Part shown: one piece after another, positions 49,912 to 61,798 of the stretch
Layout of the letters: each line of letters opens with the position of its first letter
How positions within the stretch are numbered: position 1 is the stretch's first letter
NCBI RefSeq assembly: GCF_963675165.1
Contig: NC_087383.1
Location: 3,874,979-3,938,978 of the forward strand
DNA from: Halichondria panicea
Lineage: Eukaryota; Porifera; Demospongiae; Suberitida; Halichondriidae
Direction of reading: 5' to 3'
Length of the DNA: 64,000 nucleotides
Program-made: the position numbers and the translations under genes
The notes under the pieces: generated by a model
The model's input: the letters and a program-made list of their open reading frames with translations, nothing else
Database searches by the model: none
What the model was told of the DNA's origin: nothing

Positions 49912-52900
49912 TTAGAATGCATCAATCTGAGTCAGTCCATTTCTCTTCCTCTCTTCGTTAGCGTCCCTGAATACAGTCTCGATACAGGATCTTAGGGGAT
50001 AGGATACCACCAATAGTGTCAGTTCAGAGCTGTGGGTGGTTAGATGTCTGGCAAGTATCTTCATTCCATCTTCTGTTATTGAGTAATTACCCATAATGTT
50101 CAGTGTTTCTGTATTGCTGATCAGTCCAGTTGATAGCTCCTCGATACTCTGATCAGTCAGTTTACAGTAACCCAAGTGCAATGTTCTCAGAGTCTTATTG
50201 ACTGCAAGTCCAGCAGCAATGTGACTACAGCTAGTCACTGTGTTATAAGACAAATCAAGATGTTCAAGGGAATTGTTTGTATTCAAAAGTTGATAGAGGG
50301 CAGCTCCATTGTCATCTGATACTGTTAGTGAGCATCTGCCCAGGTCCAGGCTTTTTAATGATGTATTAGTTGACAAGGCCTCACAGATATTCTTCAGTTC
50401 AGTGTTACCAATAACATTGTTTGACAAGTTGAGGATTTCAAGAGTAGTGTTTGTGTTCAGTAGCCGAGGGATTGCTCCGTGATCGTTGAGAGATAGGAAG
50501 CACTTGGAGAAATCGAGAGTCTTTACTGATGTATTAGTTGATAAGGCCTCGCAGAGTGTGCTAAGGCCACTGTTGCCAATGGCATTAATAGACAAAATCA
50601 ATGTAAATATTGAACTAGTGTTCTCGATCACCTCAGCGATGTGGTGTATCCCTTCTTCATGAATATCATTATTGCTAAGGTCAAAATTAATCTCGGAGTG
50701 AGAGTGTAAACACTTGGAGAGTCCTCGGGCCAGAAATTTGCAGCCTTGGTCACCAATAGAGCAACTGGTGAGGTTCAGTGTGAATCCATTACTGGTGTTG
50801 GAACAAACTGATACGAAATATCCAACAGAAAGGCAGTCAATAGGATTCATTGTAGTGAAATAAAGATCTAGATTGTGATTAAGAAGATTAGCCACAAACA
50901 CACACAGTGATGAGTCTTCAGCTTCGTACAAACAATTGACGAGGGACAACAAAAGGATCTTCGACTCATACTCTTTCTCTTTCTCATTTTTAACAACTTT
51001 TCTGACAAGATCAAAAACAGTAGCTGGAACTGGACACAAGAATTGAGGTAGCAAACTGAGGATTGGTCTACTAGTTCTTAGTTTGGTGATACCAGCATAA
51101 AACTGGAAGACTGCATTGAACCGAGGAGTACCAAACAGCTTCTGGAAGACAGAGATTTGTTGCTTGGGAGACATGAGAGAGATGTGGATTGCTGCTAGTA
51201 GCTCTTGAATAGACAGGTGAAGAAAGCAGTAGTAAACCAGATGACAATCGCTAATGATACTGGGAACAGTTTGTAATAATCCAATGTTTGAAATTTCCTT
51301 CGTAATGCGAAGAGCGGCCAAATCTCTGTCAGTAAATGTTGCTTTGTTTTTTTCAATCCCATGATATGCAAGTTGACAAATTTGTACGGACTGTGTTCTG
51401 ATTTCTGGGGGCAGTGAGTCTGGGGATGTGATGTCTCCCACTGGAGTGGTCTTCCCCAACCTATCCTGGAGGTATCTCTTGAGAGAGCTCTGGACAACTG
51501 ATGTGAATATCCCGTGGTTGGATGTGGGGAGTGAGTGGTTATCAGAAAGGAAGCAATTAACGACAATGGAAGCATTGAGGGGGAGGTAGCAGCTACCTTC
51601 TACCACTGGGTTCTCTCGAATTCTCTCCAGTAGAGTCTGCACAGCTTGTGAGTCACCTTTCAGACACTCGGTGAAATACTGTTCTAGTTTATGTGGTGTG
51701 AACCCCAACACCTCCACCCTGGACGATACTAGTGGGTGGAGCTCAGCCGAAGATGACGGTCGAGATGTTACAATCACAGCTGATTCGTGTAGCGGACTTT
51801 CTCGTGACATTTCTGGTCGAATTAGTTTGTTGATGATTGAGTCTCTAGGGAGGTCAGAAGGAAGCTCGTCCCATCCGTCTAGCACCCACAGTACACCTTT
51901 GCCATACAGTGATTTTATTATTTGCTCTGTCTGATTTGCCATGGCCGTATCGATGCAGGGAAGTATGTCAGCAATTGTCTTTGCTTCTGTAACAAGTGGA
52001 TCTCTCAGTCTCACGAGGATTGCAATATCGAACTCTTGGAACAGTTTCCCCTTTGCCCACTCCTGACAGATGTGTAGAGCAAGGGTGCTCTTGCCAGAGC
52101 CGGGAGCTCCTTCAATCAACACAAAGTTCTGTCTATTTCCAATCTCAGAGAAGATATTCATTAAGTCAATTGGAGTTTTTTGAAGCAAAATATCGTCAAT
52201 TTTTCCTGTGATTGTTAGTTTAACAAATTCATCGTCGATTCTTCCTCTCTGTATTTTCTCCTTCTGAATCATGGCCAGTTTGAAGACTTTGTTTGTTGGG
52301 GCAGGAGGCCATTGTGTGGCTGATGTGGATACTCGTGCTCTGTAGCGACTTTGTAGGTAGTCCCTGTACGAGGACAGCTTGTGGTTCAGCAGGACCCTCT
52401 CTTGGGAGGGGGGACACGAGGTGGTGGAGTCTGCATGGGGGAAACAAAACAATAGGTCAGTACCATTCCTGGTGATAGTTAATAGAGAATGATATGTGTA
52501 ACAATAGCAATTAAGTTAAAATCACTCCCACAACGTATGGTACCACAATAACCACACTCTCACATGACAGACTCACACTTGTCAGACAAGTACTTGCACA
52601 CTCGAACAGCAACGTCTTCTTTGAGCAGGGAGAGTATGATGAGTAGCAGAGCTTGGAAAGTGGCGTCTAGTCCGTTGGTCAGTATCCAGAATTTCAAAGC
52701 CAGCAACATTCCTGCCAGAGTGCCATCTACATATGCTCTAGTCCTCACGTCAGTTTGTTCTCCAGGTAAGAGCTCCAGTTTTTCAAGATAGCCTTTGTGA
52801 ACATTGTCGAAACATGCTGCTAACTCGGGTAGATCTGGTTCTTGTATTGCTGTATTGAGCTGCTCATCAGTCAGTTTCATTTTTGTCTTCAGATCGTCAA

Positions 52901-53043
52901 TTGTGAGCTCTGAAAATAGATAGCAAGCACACAAGGTTAGCAATCGTTAATCATGAGGGTTTTATGCTTTAACAATCATTGGGTTTATCCTTTATAGGAA
53001 ACATGACAATCTTTATACCTTGGTTCTGCTCTTTAGTGGCCAT
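49912..53043 (-). CDS. Death-NACHT-LRR (NLR-type) innate immune receptor, copy B
   Basis: Exons 53043-53019, 52909-52577 and 52430-49912 join in phase to 958 codons, the same three-exon plan as copy A. Exon 1 gives MATKEQNQ, exon 2 a Death-type domain, and exon 3 a NACHT with Walker A GAPGSGKST and Walker B VLWVLDGWDE, then leucine-rich repeats. The NACHT half is almost the same as copy A. Differences concentrate in the LRR (e.g. LKSLDLGRCSLTVSDDNG where A has LKRLDLSSCSLKISDNNG) and at the C-terminus, which ends QIDAF instead of EIFTDA. Copy A's SYFVSASVCSN is shorter here by two residues. No breaks in frame. This pattern fits a recent duplication with sensor divergence (inference). Confidence 0.9.
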
Positions 53044-53381
53044 TCCAGCAAATAAATCTGTGCCTTGCAGCTAGCTAGCTATCTGAATTTGGGTATTGAC
53101 TTGCAAAGAAAAGTGGGTGTGTATCTGAGCACATGCCAAATACTGAGATACGCCCACTTTTCTTTACATTTACCACACCCACCAAAGACTGTGTTGAAAA
53201 TATCAGCAGGAGTCTTTCTATCCTCTCTCCACCCCTCCCTGAGAAAAGGTCTGGCCCGCATACTAATTTGTCACCTGGGTAAGAATGCAGAGTGCTCAGT
53301 TTCTGCATGGTAGACTACATGATAATGAATGGATGTTTGACCATGCACTATTTATATCTGATTTTCACGTACCCTAGCCCT

Positions 53382-56017
53382 ACAGAGACGAAACCTGGCT
53401 CCATTGCTAAAGTATTACAGCATTCTCTGAATGGAAAGATGGTGAGTCAATTTATTAACCATAGATTATTATCCGGTTCATCTGTTGGTGCCTTGTAAGT
53501 GTGGATCATGTTCTCTGTTCCTTTGCACAGTTTGAGGCTGAGAATGCTGCCCTGTCAGTAATGAACCCGACGTATTCAAGTAAGAAATGTGATTACCGTA
53601 AGACCTTTAATTAAAGCGGCACTTTTTAAAACTTATTGAAGCCAGAGATCGCTTCTTTTGGAGGTTGAAAATTATGTTGAAGACCTGGTGTCCATTATTT
53701 AGATGGTCGCATCTAATTGGAGGTACATGTAACTCTACTCAGTCTAAACTTGCCTCGATTTCTATAGCCGCTTAAAAACGTATTTTCTAGTGACTTAGAA
53801 GAATCTTTATAGGGTGTGCCTACATTTACCTCCATTTAGAACGCGACATTAAAAAATAATTGTCAACGCAGCTGTCGCTACTTTTAGAGGTCAGAATTTA
53901 CCTAACCTCGAAGGTGTCCTCTCTGGTGAGTAGGTTGGGCAAGTGTGTGCCTACAGCTGTGTTATTCTTAGCCAATTTTTTGAGAGGCCGCTAATAGCAA
54001 GAGTCCCATAATAAGAGAGAGAGAGTATCCAACGTAGCATAACATGTATTTGGAAAGTAGTGTAACTTCCTGCTTTGTAACTAACCAATTTAATTGATAC
54101 GTGTTTCAGACAGGGTGTCACGTTACTTTCCGAATATATCTGATGCAAGATAGCGATGCGTTCGATACTCTCTCTTTTTTACTATGAGCTCTGGACTGAT
54201 TGTACTGCTCCCAGGGTACATGTATAATAATATGGATCAAGTATGTATGGTCGACTTTAACTGAGCACCCTTGTATTAGCCATAGTTATAAGCACTGCAA
54301 TAATTATGTCCTTAGACAGCGAACTTGCATGTCTGTTTCTGAGGTACCATATATCTTCTAATTTATCGCCTCAGACACTTCTAATTATCCCTGACACTCT
54401 TGCCTGCCAATTTTCGTTGTTCTAATACAACGGACACTCTTGTGCTTTAATATTACATTTGTCCGGACAATACCTTGAAAAGTTGAGTTACATTCATAAC
54501 CGGCCAGTAATACTTAGAGTGCTGCAGTTAGATAGCTTTGAGTAACTAGTTTTAGATAGCTAGTGCAACTATTCTGTCGTACCTTGTTCTATTAAACTTA
54601 GCTTGCTCGTATGCAGCTGCATGCTAATTATTCCCGGACACTTCGCATGCGCTATAAAAATCTGTTCCAATTATACCCGGACAATTTCCTGTCCAGAACA
54701 TGATAATGCTGTACTTTATCTGGTAATCTGCTTATTCAGTGTCTTCTAACTTTATTTCTTTTCTCAACCTCAACTTAAATCTTCTGTCACTTGCAGTTGC
54801 ACCTCGAAGGAAAGCTCAGAGTTCTGGAGAATTGGACCAACAGCTGTGATAAGTCAGCGCTACCAAAGGTGAGCTCAATCACTTTAAGAATAAATGTATT
54901 TGAGCAGTATATTGGTCGCCAGAGTTGAGAGAGCTGAGATCTCACTAGGGAAAAGTAAAATTGTTTCTTATATAGTTTTGATCGAGTTGGTAGAAGAAAT
55001 CATATTTTCAGAAGGCCCTAACGCTTTAGCTGATATGAAGTTGTAGTAAGCCTCCCATTTCAGACACAAACAGTCCAATTAAGATCTTCTTATCAGAGAG
55101 TACCTGCATTTTATGTGACTCATCAATAGCAACTGAATGCCATGGCCTACCATTGATGCTCACAACAAAAGCCCCTTGCTGGCACATTGCTAAGATGGTG
55201 GTGGGCATTTCAAGCAAATCAGCAATATGGGCGTGAGATTATTCTCTCTGATACGTTTGATGGTCAAACGCTGTGAAAATAGATGCCATTTTCTTTATGC
55301 ATGATCCAGCCAGTGTGTATGTGGAGGGTTGGGCAGGTTGTCTAGAGGAACTGAAGTTCATTTGTATACTTTTAGATTCGTTAAAATGTTGTACACCAAG
55401 TGGTGTGTGGTGTTTTATTGGTGAGCATTTTTAGTTAGTTATGTGGTACGAATAAAATAGTACATGTATTTCGTGCTTCTGGGGAATGTTTGGTCAAACT
55501 TCATATTTTACTTTAATAACCCTTTACCTGTCAATGTGCAATGTTGTTTGGGAGTAGACTTTGCATATTTTGTTTTTATACCTTGGCAGTGAGAAGAAGT
55601 CCAGTCCTCTAGACAGTATCAGAGGGCCTCCCTCGTTCCTACACCACCCACAGAGGTGAGAGATACACATGTGCAGTGGTTAGAATATTCACTGGCCTTT
55701 AATCAAAATCGATCTACTATTTGCTAACAGTCCAACTTTAAGCTGACCTTTATTTCAAAGTGGGAGAATACCTTTAAATTTCATTGCCAGATTTTCTGTA
55801 GTTGACTGTATGCACGTCACTATTGTATGTCGAGTATTCTCCACCTGGCAGCAACTTATTGATGTTCCCTTGTCAGGTTGAGGAGAAGAGTGAGACCATT
55901 CAATGTTTAGAGGATGACCTGCTGAGGGAGCTGGAGGAGAAGCTGCTCGAGAGGTCTCAAATCATGGACCCGGGTGTCATGGCTGAGAATTGGAACTGGC
56001 TAACAACAACTCAGATG
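53382..56017 (+). pseudogene. Duplicated exon-like series, unit B
   Basis: Unit B repeats the plus-strand pieces of unit A in the same order: 53382-53444 (ETKPGSIAKVLQHS), 53531-53579 (FEAENAALSVMN), a stub of the kinesin exon near 53918, 54797-54868 (LHLEGKLRVLENWTNSC), 55590-55655 (GSEKKSSPLDSIRGPPSF) and 55877-56015 (VEEKSETIQCLEDDLLRELE). The motor exon with SSRSH is almost wholly missing. It is therefore a relic of the same gene, not a working kinesin. The spacing is shorter than in unit A because A holds additional insertions. Confidence 0.45.
55030..55235 (-). other. Conserved-looking ORF fragment
   Basis: The minus strand reads MLEMPTTILAMCQQGAFVVS, then INGRPWHSVAIDESHKMQVL, with Trp, His and an IDESH motif that looks coding. 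I think it is a piece of a mobile-element or multi-copy host protein, but cannot name the family. It stops near 55026 and has no visible continuation. Confidence 0.3.
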
Positions 56018-56061
56018 TGAGTTTTGCATGTACATGTTTGCACTCGGTGAATACTGTATAA

Positions 56062-56965
56062 TTATGCCTTGAGGCGTAGCCGCATGAGGATACGGTAAAG
56101 CTGACTGTGTGTGTGTGTGTGTGTATTCCAGCTGTAACTGCTCAACGTTTGCAATGCGACAAAACTAACAGCTTCTATGGCTTCTAGCCACGTTTTCTTG
56201 GATTTTGTTTCGTCGATTAGCAAACTAAGGCTTCTTTCTCGAGTTATGACTAGTTTGACTCACATTGAAGGCTGTTGCAGTCTCTTCAGAATCTTTCGTA
56301 GAATCGTCTGTTCGCACAAAATTTATATACGTTAGCCTTGCACTAAAGCGCTAGCTTTTTGTTAGCTAAGAGCCAGAAAAGATATGTTATTAGCTATAGA
56401 CTATTATAGTAGCCATTTGTTCTCTTTGCAGACACCCATTATTCTTGTAGATTTAATGCGCATGCGCACTCATCCCCACGTGTGAGATCCTGATCTACTT
56501 TTTCTTGGGATTCTGGTAAGAAGCCACAAGCATTACGATGATTATAGAATAGATAACAATAGATGTACACAAGTCTGGTAACAATAGATACATGTAACAC
56601 CAGTCTTTTCTACTTTTTGCAAATACTACTGTTGTGTTTAAATATAAGCCTCATGATCCAAATTCTCTATTACTATTCTGTACAGATTGTGCCTTTGACA
56701 AAGGTTTGCTCCCACTGTTTGGCTACAGGCCATATAAATAACATACAGTTACTTCTATCTTTGAAGATTGATTATTCATCAAGCCATCAGAATGGCTTCT
56801 GTTTCCATTCAGCTCCTCTCCTATTCTATTTGTAATTCAATTCTGTCAACTGCAATACATTATATGTAATGTAATAACGTAACATTACCTCTTCACCTCT
56901 CTAACACTCATAGTTGAGAGAAAGCGAAACATGGCGAGAGGCATTAGCACAGCGCAGCTTGCAGC
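56062..56965. mobile_element. TGCCTTGAGGCGTAGCCGC element, second near-complete copy
   Basis: The same block order as 28841-29830: TGCC..GAGGCGTAGCCGCA head, GT run, GCTTCTTTCTCGAGTTATG, GCGCATGCGCACTCAT near 56458, and CATGGCGAGAGGCATTAGCA tail at about 56930-56950. Confidence 0.6.
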
Positions 56966-56980
56966 ACTCGTTAATACATG

Positions 56981-57550
56981 TACAGTAGACTCTTGTTAAT
57001 CCGGCACAGTGAAGCTTGGCCAGAATAGCGAGGTGGTTTAAAATAGCCACGGCTTAAGGGGGGAATGGACCATAAATAATTATATGTTTCACTAATCCTG
57101 CCAAAACGTCAGTAGTGTTTAAGTTTTTACTATCAAAATGTAGCTTTTAGAGTACACTGTTAAGTGTGCTTAACACAAACATATAACTCGTACAGGGGGG
57201 GGGGGTTACAAGGTATGTTTCAAAATGACTTAGGTACATTTGTGATTTTTATCTTTGACAGTTGTGGTGTAAAAATAATCTAATTCATAGATAGTACTTG
57301 TCTGTGGTTGTGGTGAATTGTGAGGAATTTTAATTTTGTTTCAATTAGGAATCCAGTAAAGTACCTATTTATCGAATCTAATAACTAATTTTTTGTGGTT
57401 TTGTCTCGAGGATAATGAATCATTTTGTTATTTTATCTGCCAAACCACACCCAAGTGAAGCAAAAGGAATTTTTACACGGAATCACTGCTACACCACGCC
57501 TACGTTTTTTGTTTCGAATGTTATACCCTACGAAAATGACCTGCTATACA
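56981..57550. mobile_element. Degraded TACAGTAGACTCT element
   Basis: Head TACAGTAGACTCTTGTTAAT and internal GCTTGGCCAGAATAGCGAGG, TGTCTCGAGGATAATGAATC and CTGCCAAACCACACCCAA as in 6313-6740; the right end is replaced by TTATACCC..ACGAAAATGACCTGCTATAC from another foldback family. No gene. Confidence 0.5.
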
Positions 57551-57667
57551 GTATGTACTGAATATGTCTTAGGCAAAATACACAATACATGATGCCGATT
57601 GCGTCTACATTACTTCGACAATGGCCGTTTTTAATTTTGCCATGTAAAAGGTTGCATCTCTGGTAGT

Positions 57668-57934
57668 CAGGGTTTCATCTAGTGGGGGGGGGGGTGGTTC
57701 TCCCCACCCCATGTTGTAGAATAATGACATCATCACATTAGTACTACATGTCACCACATTAGTTAATGTGATTAACTGAAGGTAGATCTACTGTGATGCG
57801 TTAGGTTAAGCATGGTGTAATCAAATTTTTTTTTAAACAAAAGTGGGCATAGCCAAACACTTTGCGACGCGCTTACGCACTCCCAAATCTCCCCCCCCCC
57901 CCCTCCCCAACTTGTTATCCTAGATGAAACCCTG
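57668..57934. mobile_element. CAGGGTTTCATCTAG element, full copy
   Basis: Left end CAGGGTTTCATCTAG and right end CTAGATGAAACCCTG are exact inverses; G9+ and C9+ runs sit just inside. 267 bp, non-coding. Related copies at 14990-15193, 8222-8330 and around 63040-63280. Confidence 0.75.
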
Positions 57935-58159
57935 TTAGTGTATTAGAGAGTACAAGAATGATTTGTCAGAACAATCTCATGTACCTCTTTGGTAAACATA
58001 CACTAACTGTGTTGTACTGACTTTCATTGAATCACTGTATCACACGTCACTCCCCTTGCAGCTATACAATAAAGTACATAGCTGCGATAAATTGCGATAA
58101 AATCCTTCGATGTTGTGGATGGGCAATCAGCTGTCTACTGACCAGGTGTATGTGGGTGG

Positions 58160-58475
58160 GGTGGAATGGATTGCGCGTGGAGCTCAGCCGAAGATGACGG
58201 TCGAGATGTTACAATCACAGCTGATTCGTGTAGGGCTCCTTTTTGTGACATGTCTGGTCGAATTAGTTTGTTAATGATGGAGTCTCTAGGGAGGTTACAA
58301 GGAAGTTCGTCACATCCGTCCAGCACCCACAGTACACCTTTGCCATCAGTCCCTGAAGTTGTTGCCCCTATTTGGCACGCCAGTGTTGAATTCCTACAAG
58401 GCAGAAGATCTTCTATTGTTTTTGCATCTCTAACGAGGGGATCTCTCAGCCCCACCCACTCTGTGAGTCTCCACC
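58160..58475 (-). pseudogene. NACHT fragment of a further NLR copy
   Basis: The minus strand reads LRDPLVRDAKTIEDLLPC, then GKGVLWVLDGCDELPCNLPR and VTSRPSSSAELH, the middle of the NACHT domain seen in the intact copies, including Walker B with Trp replaced by Cys. It has no Walker A and no LRR and is embedded in the plus-strand exon region of unit B. It cannot be the missing NACHT of copy C in situ, because it lies downstream of that gene's 3' end. Confidence 0.8.
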
Positions 58476-58883
58476 TACGTACTGGAGAGTGCATAGCAGA
58501 TAGTCATGCTAACATACTTGTGTTGTGTGCTTAGATCTTTAATATGGGCTGTCAATGTACTAAATAGAATATGTGCTTTCAATTCCTGCGTACATTGGTG
58601 TCACGGTATTGATGCTAAGAGCTTCGTATGTCTCTTGTCATTGATGTACTATTCTGGGAATCCCTCTACTATGATCAAACAACATGATAATCATCGACAT
58701 GTGATCTTAATATTATTGCTCTTGTACATACTTTGTCCAGCTTCTACTACTAATCTATTTCAGTGTGAGGCTATTGACTTGCCTCTATGTGTAACGTTGA
58801 GCGCTATGTTAACACTCCCCCAGGTTCAGAAATGTTGTGTATACCAGTTGAAGTGTTTCACTGCCCTCTCTTCTCCCCACACA

Positions 58884-59010
58884 GGACCTCCTTCAGCTGC
58901 AATACGAGGGCCTGGCAATCATGAAGATGTTTGGAAGGGCCAAAGTGAACGTTAATCTGCTCATCTTCCTCATGAACAATAATTGTCAGAGCGTTAAATT
59001 GGATTTTTCA
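58884..59010 (+). pseudogene. Last exon-like segment of unit B
   Basis: After CACACAG, DLLQLQYEGLAIMKMFGRAK is open, ending VNLLIFLMNNN and beyond. Unit A has the truncated counterpart at 49637-49712 (CTTCAGCTGCAATACGAGGG, with an 11-base deletion after ATGTTTGGAAGGG). It closes the repeated series in both units. The family is not recognised. Confidence 0.4.
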
Positions 59011-59371
59011 TTAGCATAATATATTCATTGACAATTCACAGCAGTGCATTTGAGCATTGAATTATTTATATCATCTGCATGTACTATTGACACGTTGATT
59101 ATTCTTCATGTATATACTATTGATATTCTTATTGACGACCTAATGTTCTAACATACTATGGTACTTTGCTACTTTTCTCCTAAATTGTCATTGAAGATAA
59201 TTATGATATAATTTTCAAAAAGTAATTTAAAATCATGATCGACCATTGAATGCATTTAGTAGTAACAAACAACATTAGATGTACGCACAACAATATCATA
59301 ACAATAATAATATTATAACAACAATTAATTATATAAACAACACCAAACTCGAATGAATAATTAATCTCAGG

Positions 59372-60522
59372 TAGTCTATTTCTCTTCCTCTCTTCGTTAG
59401 CGTCCCTGAATACTGTCTCGATACAGGACTCTAGGTGGTCGGGTATCCACAATAGTGTCAGTTCAGAGCAGTGGGTGGTTAGATGTCTGGCAAGCGTCTT
59501 CATTCCATCTTCTGTTATTGAGTCATTACCATTAATGTACAGTGTTTCAATCTTGTTGATCAGTCCAGTTGATAGCTCCTCGATACTCTGATCAGTCAGT
59601 TTACAGTAATCCAAGTCCAATGTTCTCAGAGTCTTATTGACTGCAAGTCCAGCAGCAATGTGACGACAGCTAGTCACTGTGTTACCAGACAAATTAAGAT
59701 GTTCGAGGGAATTGTTTGTATTCAGAAGTTGATAGAGGGCAGCTCCATTGTCGTCTGATATTGTTAGTGAGCAATTGCACAGGTACAGGCTCTTTAATGA
59801 TGGGTTAGTTGACAAGGCCTCACAGATATTCTTCAGCTCAGTGTTATCAACAACATTGTATGACAAATTGAGGTCTTTTAAGAGAAGTGTTTGTGTTCAG
59901 TAGTCGAGGGATTGCTCCGTGATCGTCGAGAGATAGTGAGCATTCAGAGAAATCGAGACTCTTTAATGATGTGTTAGTTGACTAGTCGAGTGCCGCCGCC
60001 CTCCTTGAAGGAGGTCGGGAATCAAGCCTATCCACAGTTTTGTTCTGGCCTGTTACGCAATAGTATCATGAATATCATTCATTCTATGTGGGAGCTAACC
60101 AATAGCGATGAATATCATTTATTAAAGTGAGTGTTGGCCACGCCTCTCAGTCAATCCAACGTGTGCAAAATTCACACGTGGTACAGTTGAGTGGGTGTGA
60201 TCACTCCCCTTGAGATATACTGCAATCTGATTGGAGCTGGTGGAATTGTTGGATTTCCAACAACAGAACAAAACTGTGGATAGGCTTGATTCCCGACCTC
60301 CTTCCGGGCAACGGTAGAGGGCGGCGGCGCCCGACTATTAGTTGACAAGGCCGCACAGAGTGTGCTAAGTCCACTGTTACCAATGGCATTATTAGACAAA
60401 TCCAATGCAGATATTGAACTAGTGTTCTCGATCACCTCAGCGATGTGATGTATCCCTTCTTCATGAAAATCATTATTAGAAAGATTAGATCTAGCTATAT
60501 GGAATCATACCCTCACCCAAGG
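59372..60522 (-). pseudogene. NLR copy C, leucine-rich repeat remnant
   Basis: The minus strand carries the LRR end of a third copy: LDLSNNAIGNSGLSTLCAAL (about 60400-60341), then a 355-bp transposon, then LKSLYLCNCSLTISDDNGAA and LDLDYCKLTDQSIEELSTGL to NRLPEI near 59372. The usual stop is absent and the frame runs on to 59201. There is a frameshift near 59870. Death and NACHT sequences are missing; in their place is the 1.24-kb element at 60528-61765. Exon 1 survives at 61798-61777. Confidence 0.8.
59974..60346. mobile_element. 355-bp element with TAGTCG..CGACTA ends and 9-bp duplication
   Basis: TTAGTTGAC occurs directly at both sides (59974-59982, 60338-60346) of an element starting TAGTCGAGTGCCGCCGCCCT and ending with GGGCGGCGGCGCCCGACTA. 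Long inverse ends continue through GGAGGTCGGGAATCAAGCCT and CCACAGTTTTGTTCTG. A 9-bp duplication with long ends is the pattern of Mutator-like elements (inference). Non-coding. Confidence 0.85.
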
Positions 60523-61770
60523 CCTGGCCATAGATAGTAGAGGGGAGGGATTGGAAACATTTCAGGTGACCAATGTATTGCCCTAGAGAATTCTGACACC
60601 ATGCGTGTTGCATTCCGCAAGTATTGATTGCGATTGATTGCGAGCCAGATGCAAAGACAAAAGAGAAGAAAGTGAAGAAAACTGCAGTAAGCACTGGCAG
60701 AGCTAGTCTGTATGTACATTATCCATAGTAAATGTATGGTTTACATCATTTACCTAATTTACTTGATCATCAGAGCTCCATGTTACACTGTTACATGTAT
60801 TTAGCTAAGAATTGGTAAGTAAGAAACTTTGTGGGGGATATCTTGAGCTAGGAAGTAGCCATGGTTGCTTGAGAGTGATCAGAGTGTAGAGGGAGCATTG
60901 AAATATGCAGTAGGCATAGCCAAGTTGAGCATTATGCTGTTTAATGTTGAATATTTGCTTTTAAGTGTGAAAACAAGGATTCACAAGTAACTTGTTTTGC
61001 GGGGGAGCTACTGGTTAACAATAAATTGTACATCACTATTGTTTAGTTCTACATGTTGCTTAATGATCCCGATGTGCAGTAAGAAAATATTTTCCTTGCT
61101 AACGTTTATCGTTTTGGAAATATACTAATTTAAACTTACCCATACATTTTTTCCCAGGGGTACTCAGAAAATCAGAAAATCTGCCAAGACCCTTTTGTAT
61201 GCCAACGGCAGAGGGGAGGGACACATGATAACCCCACTGTTATGTATTATGATTAGTACATTCTTTTGCAAGAGCTAAACAGTGACCGATGACGAGAATA
61301 CACCATTGCCTAAAAGGGCGTCAAGCTCATAAAAAATTATGTTTTGTGTTTGTAAACATTTTATGTAAACATCAAAATTGTGTGATTGTGTGAAAGTCAT
61401 AATGTTATGAAGCAGTCTATAATAATGAACAGTGCCTAGTACTAGTACCATAAAGTATAAATAATTATCGAGTTCCTAGATTTAATTTCTTGTAAATGCA
61501 TGCCTTGTTATTTTCAAGGTTTGTTGAGAATGTGAGAATGTGTAATCTCCACTCAAGTATTTGCAAAGAGAAAAGTGTCAGTCATTCGGATGTACAGCAG
61601 CAACCAGAGCAACTACATGTAGCTAAGTAGTTGATCAGCATCTATAATAAGCAGCTTTCCCCCAATCTCCTCCCATTGAATTAACTTCCTGTCAATTTCC
61701 GGTGCGACACGCATGGGCCGCGTGAAATCCCTGTGTTTCCAATCCCTCTCCTCTACTATCTATGGCCTGG
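60523..61770. mobile_element. 1.24-kb element with CCATAGATAGTAG ends and CCTGG duplication
   Basis: Left end (60528) CCATAGATAGTAGAGGGGAG..GGATTGGAAACA, right end to 61765 its inverse with one base fewer; CCTGG repeats at 60523-60527 and 61766-61770. No ORF of note. It sits where the Death and NACHT exons of NLR copy C should be. Confidence 0.8.
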
Positions 61771-61776
61771 CCTTAC

Positions 61777-61798
61777 CTTGATTTTGCTCTTTAGCCAT
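61777..61798 (-). pseudogene. First exon of NLR copy C
   Basis: ATGGCTAAAGAGCAAAATCA then AG and a GTAAGG donor: MAKEQNQ, as in exon 1 of the intact copies but one codon shorter. It lies only 6 bases from the right duplication of the neighbouring transposon, so its downstream exons are gone. Confidence 0.75.
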
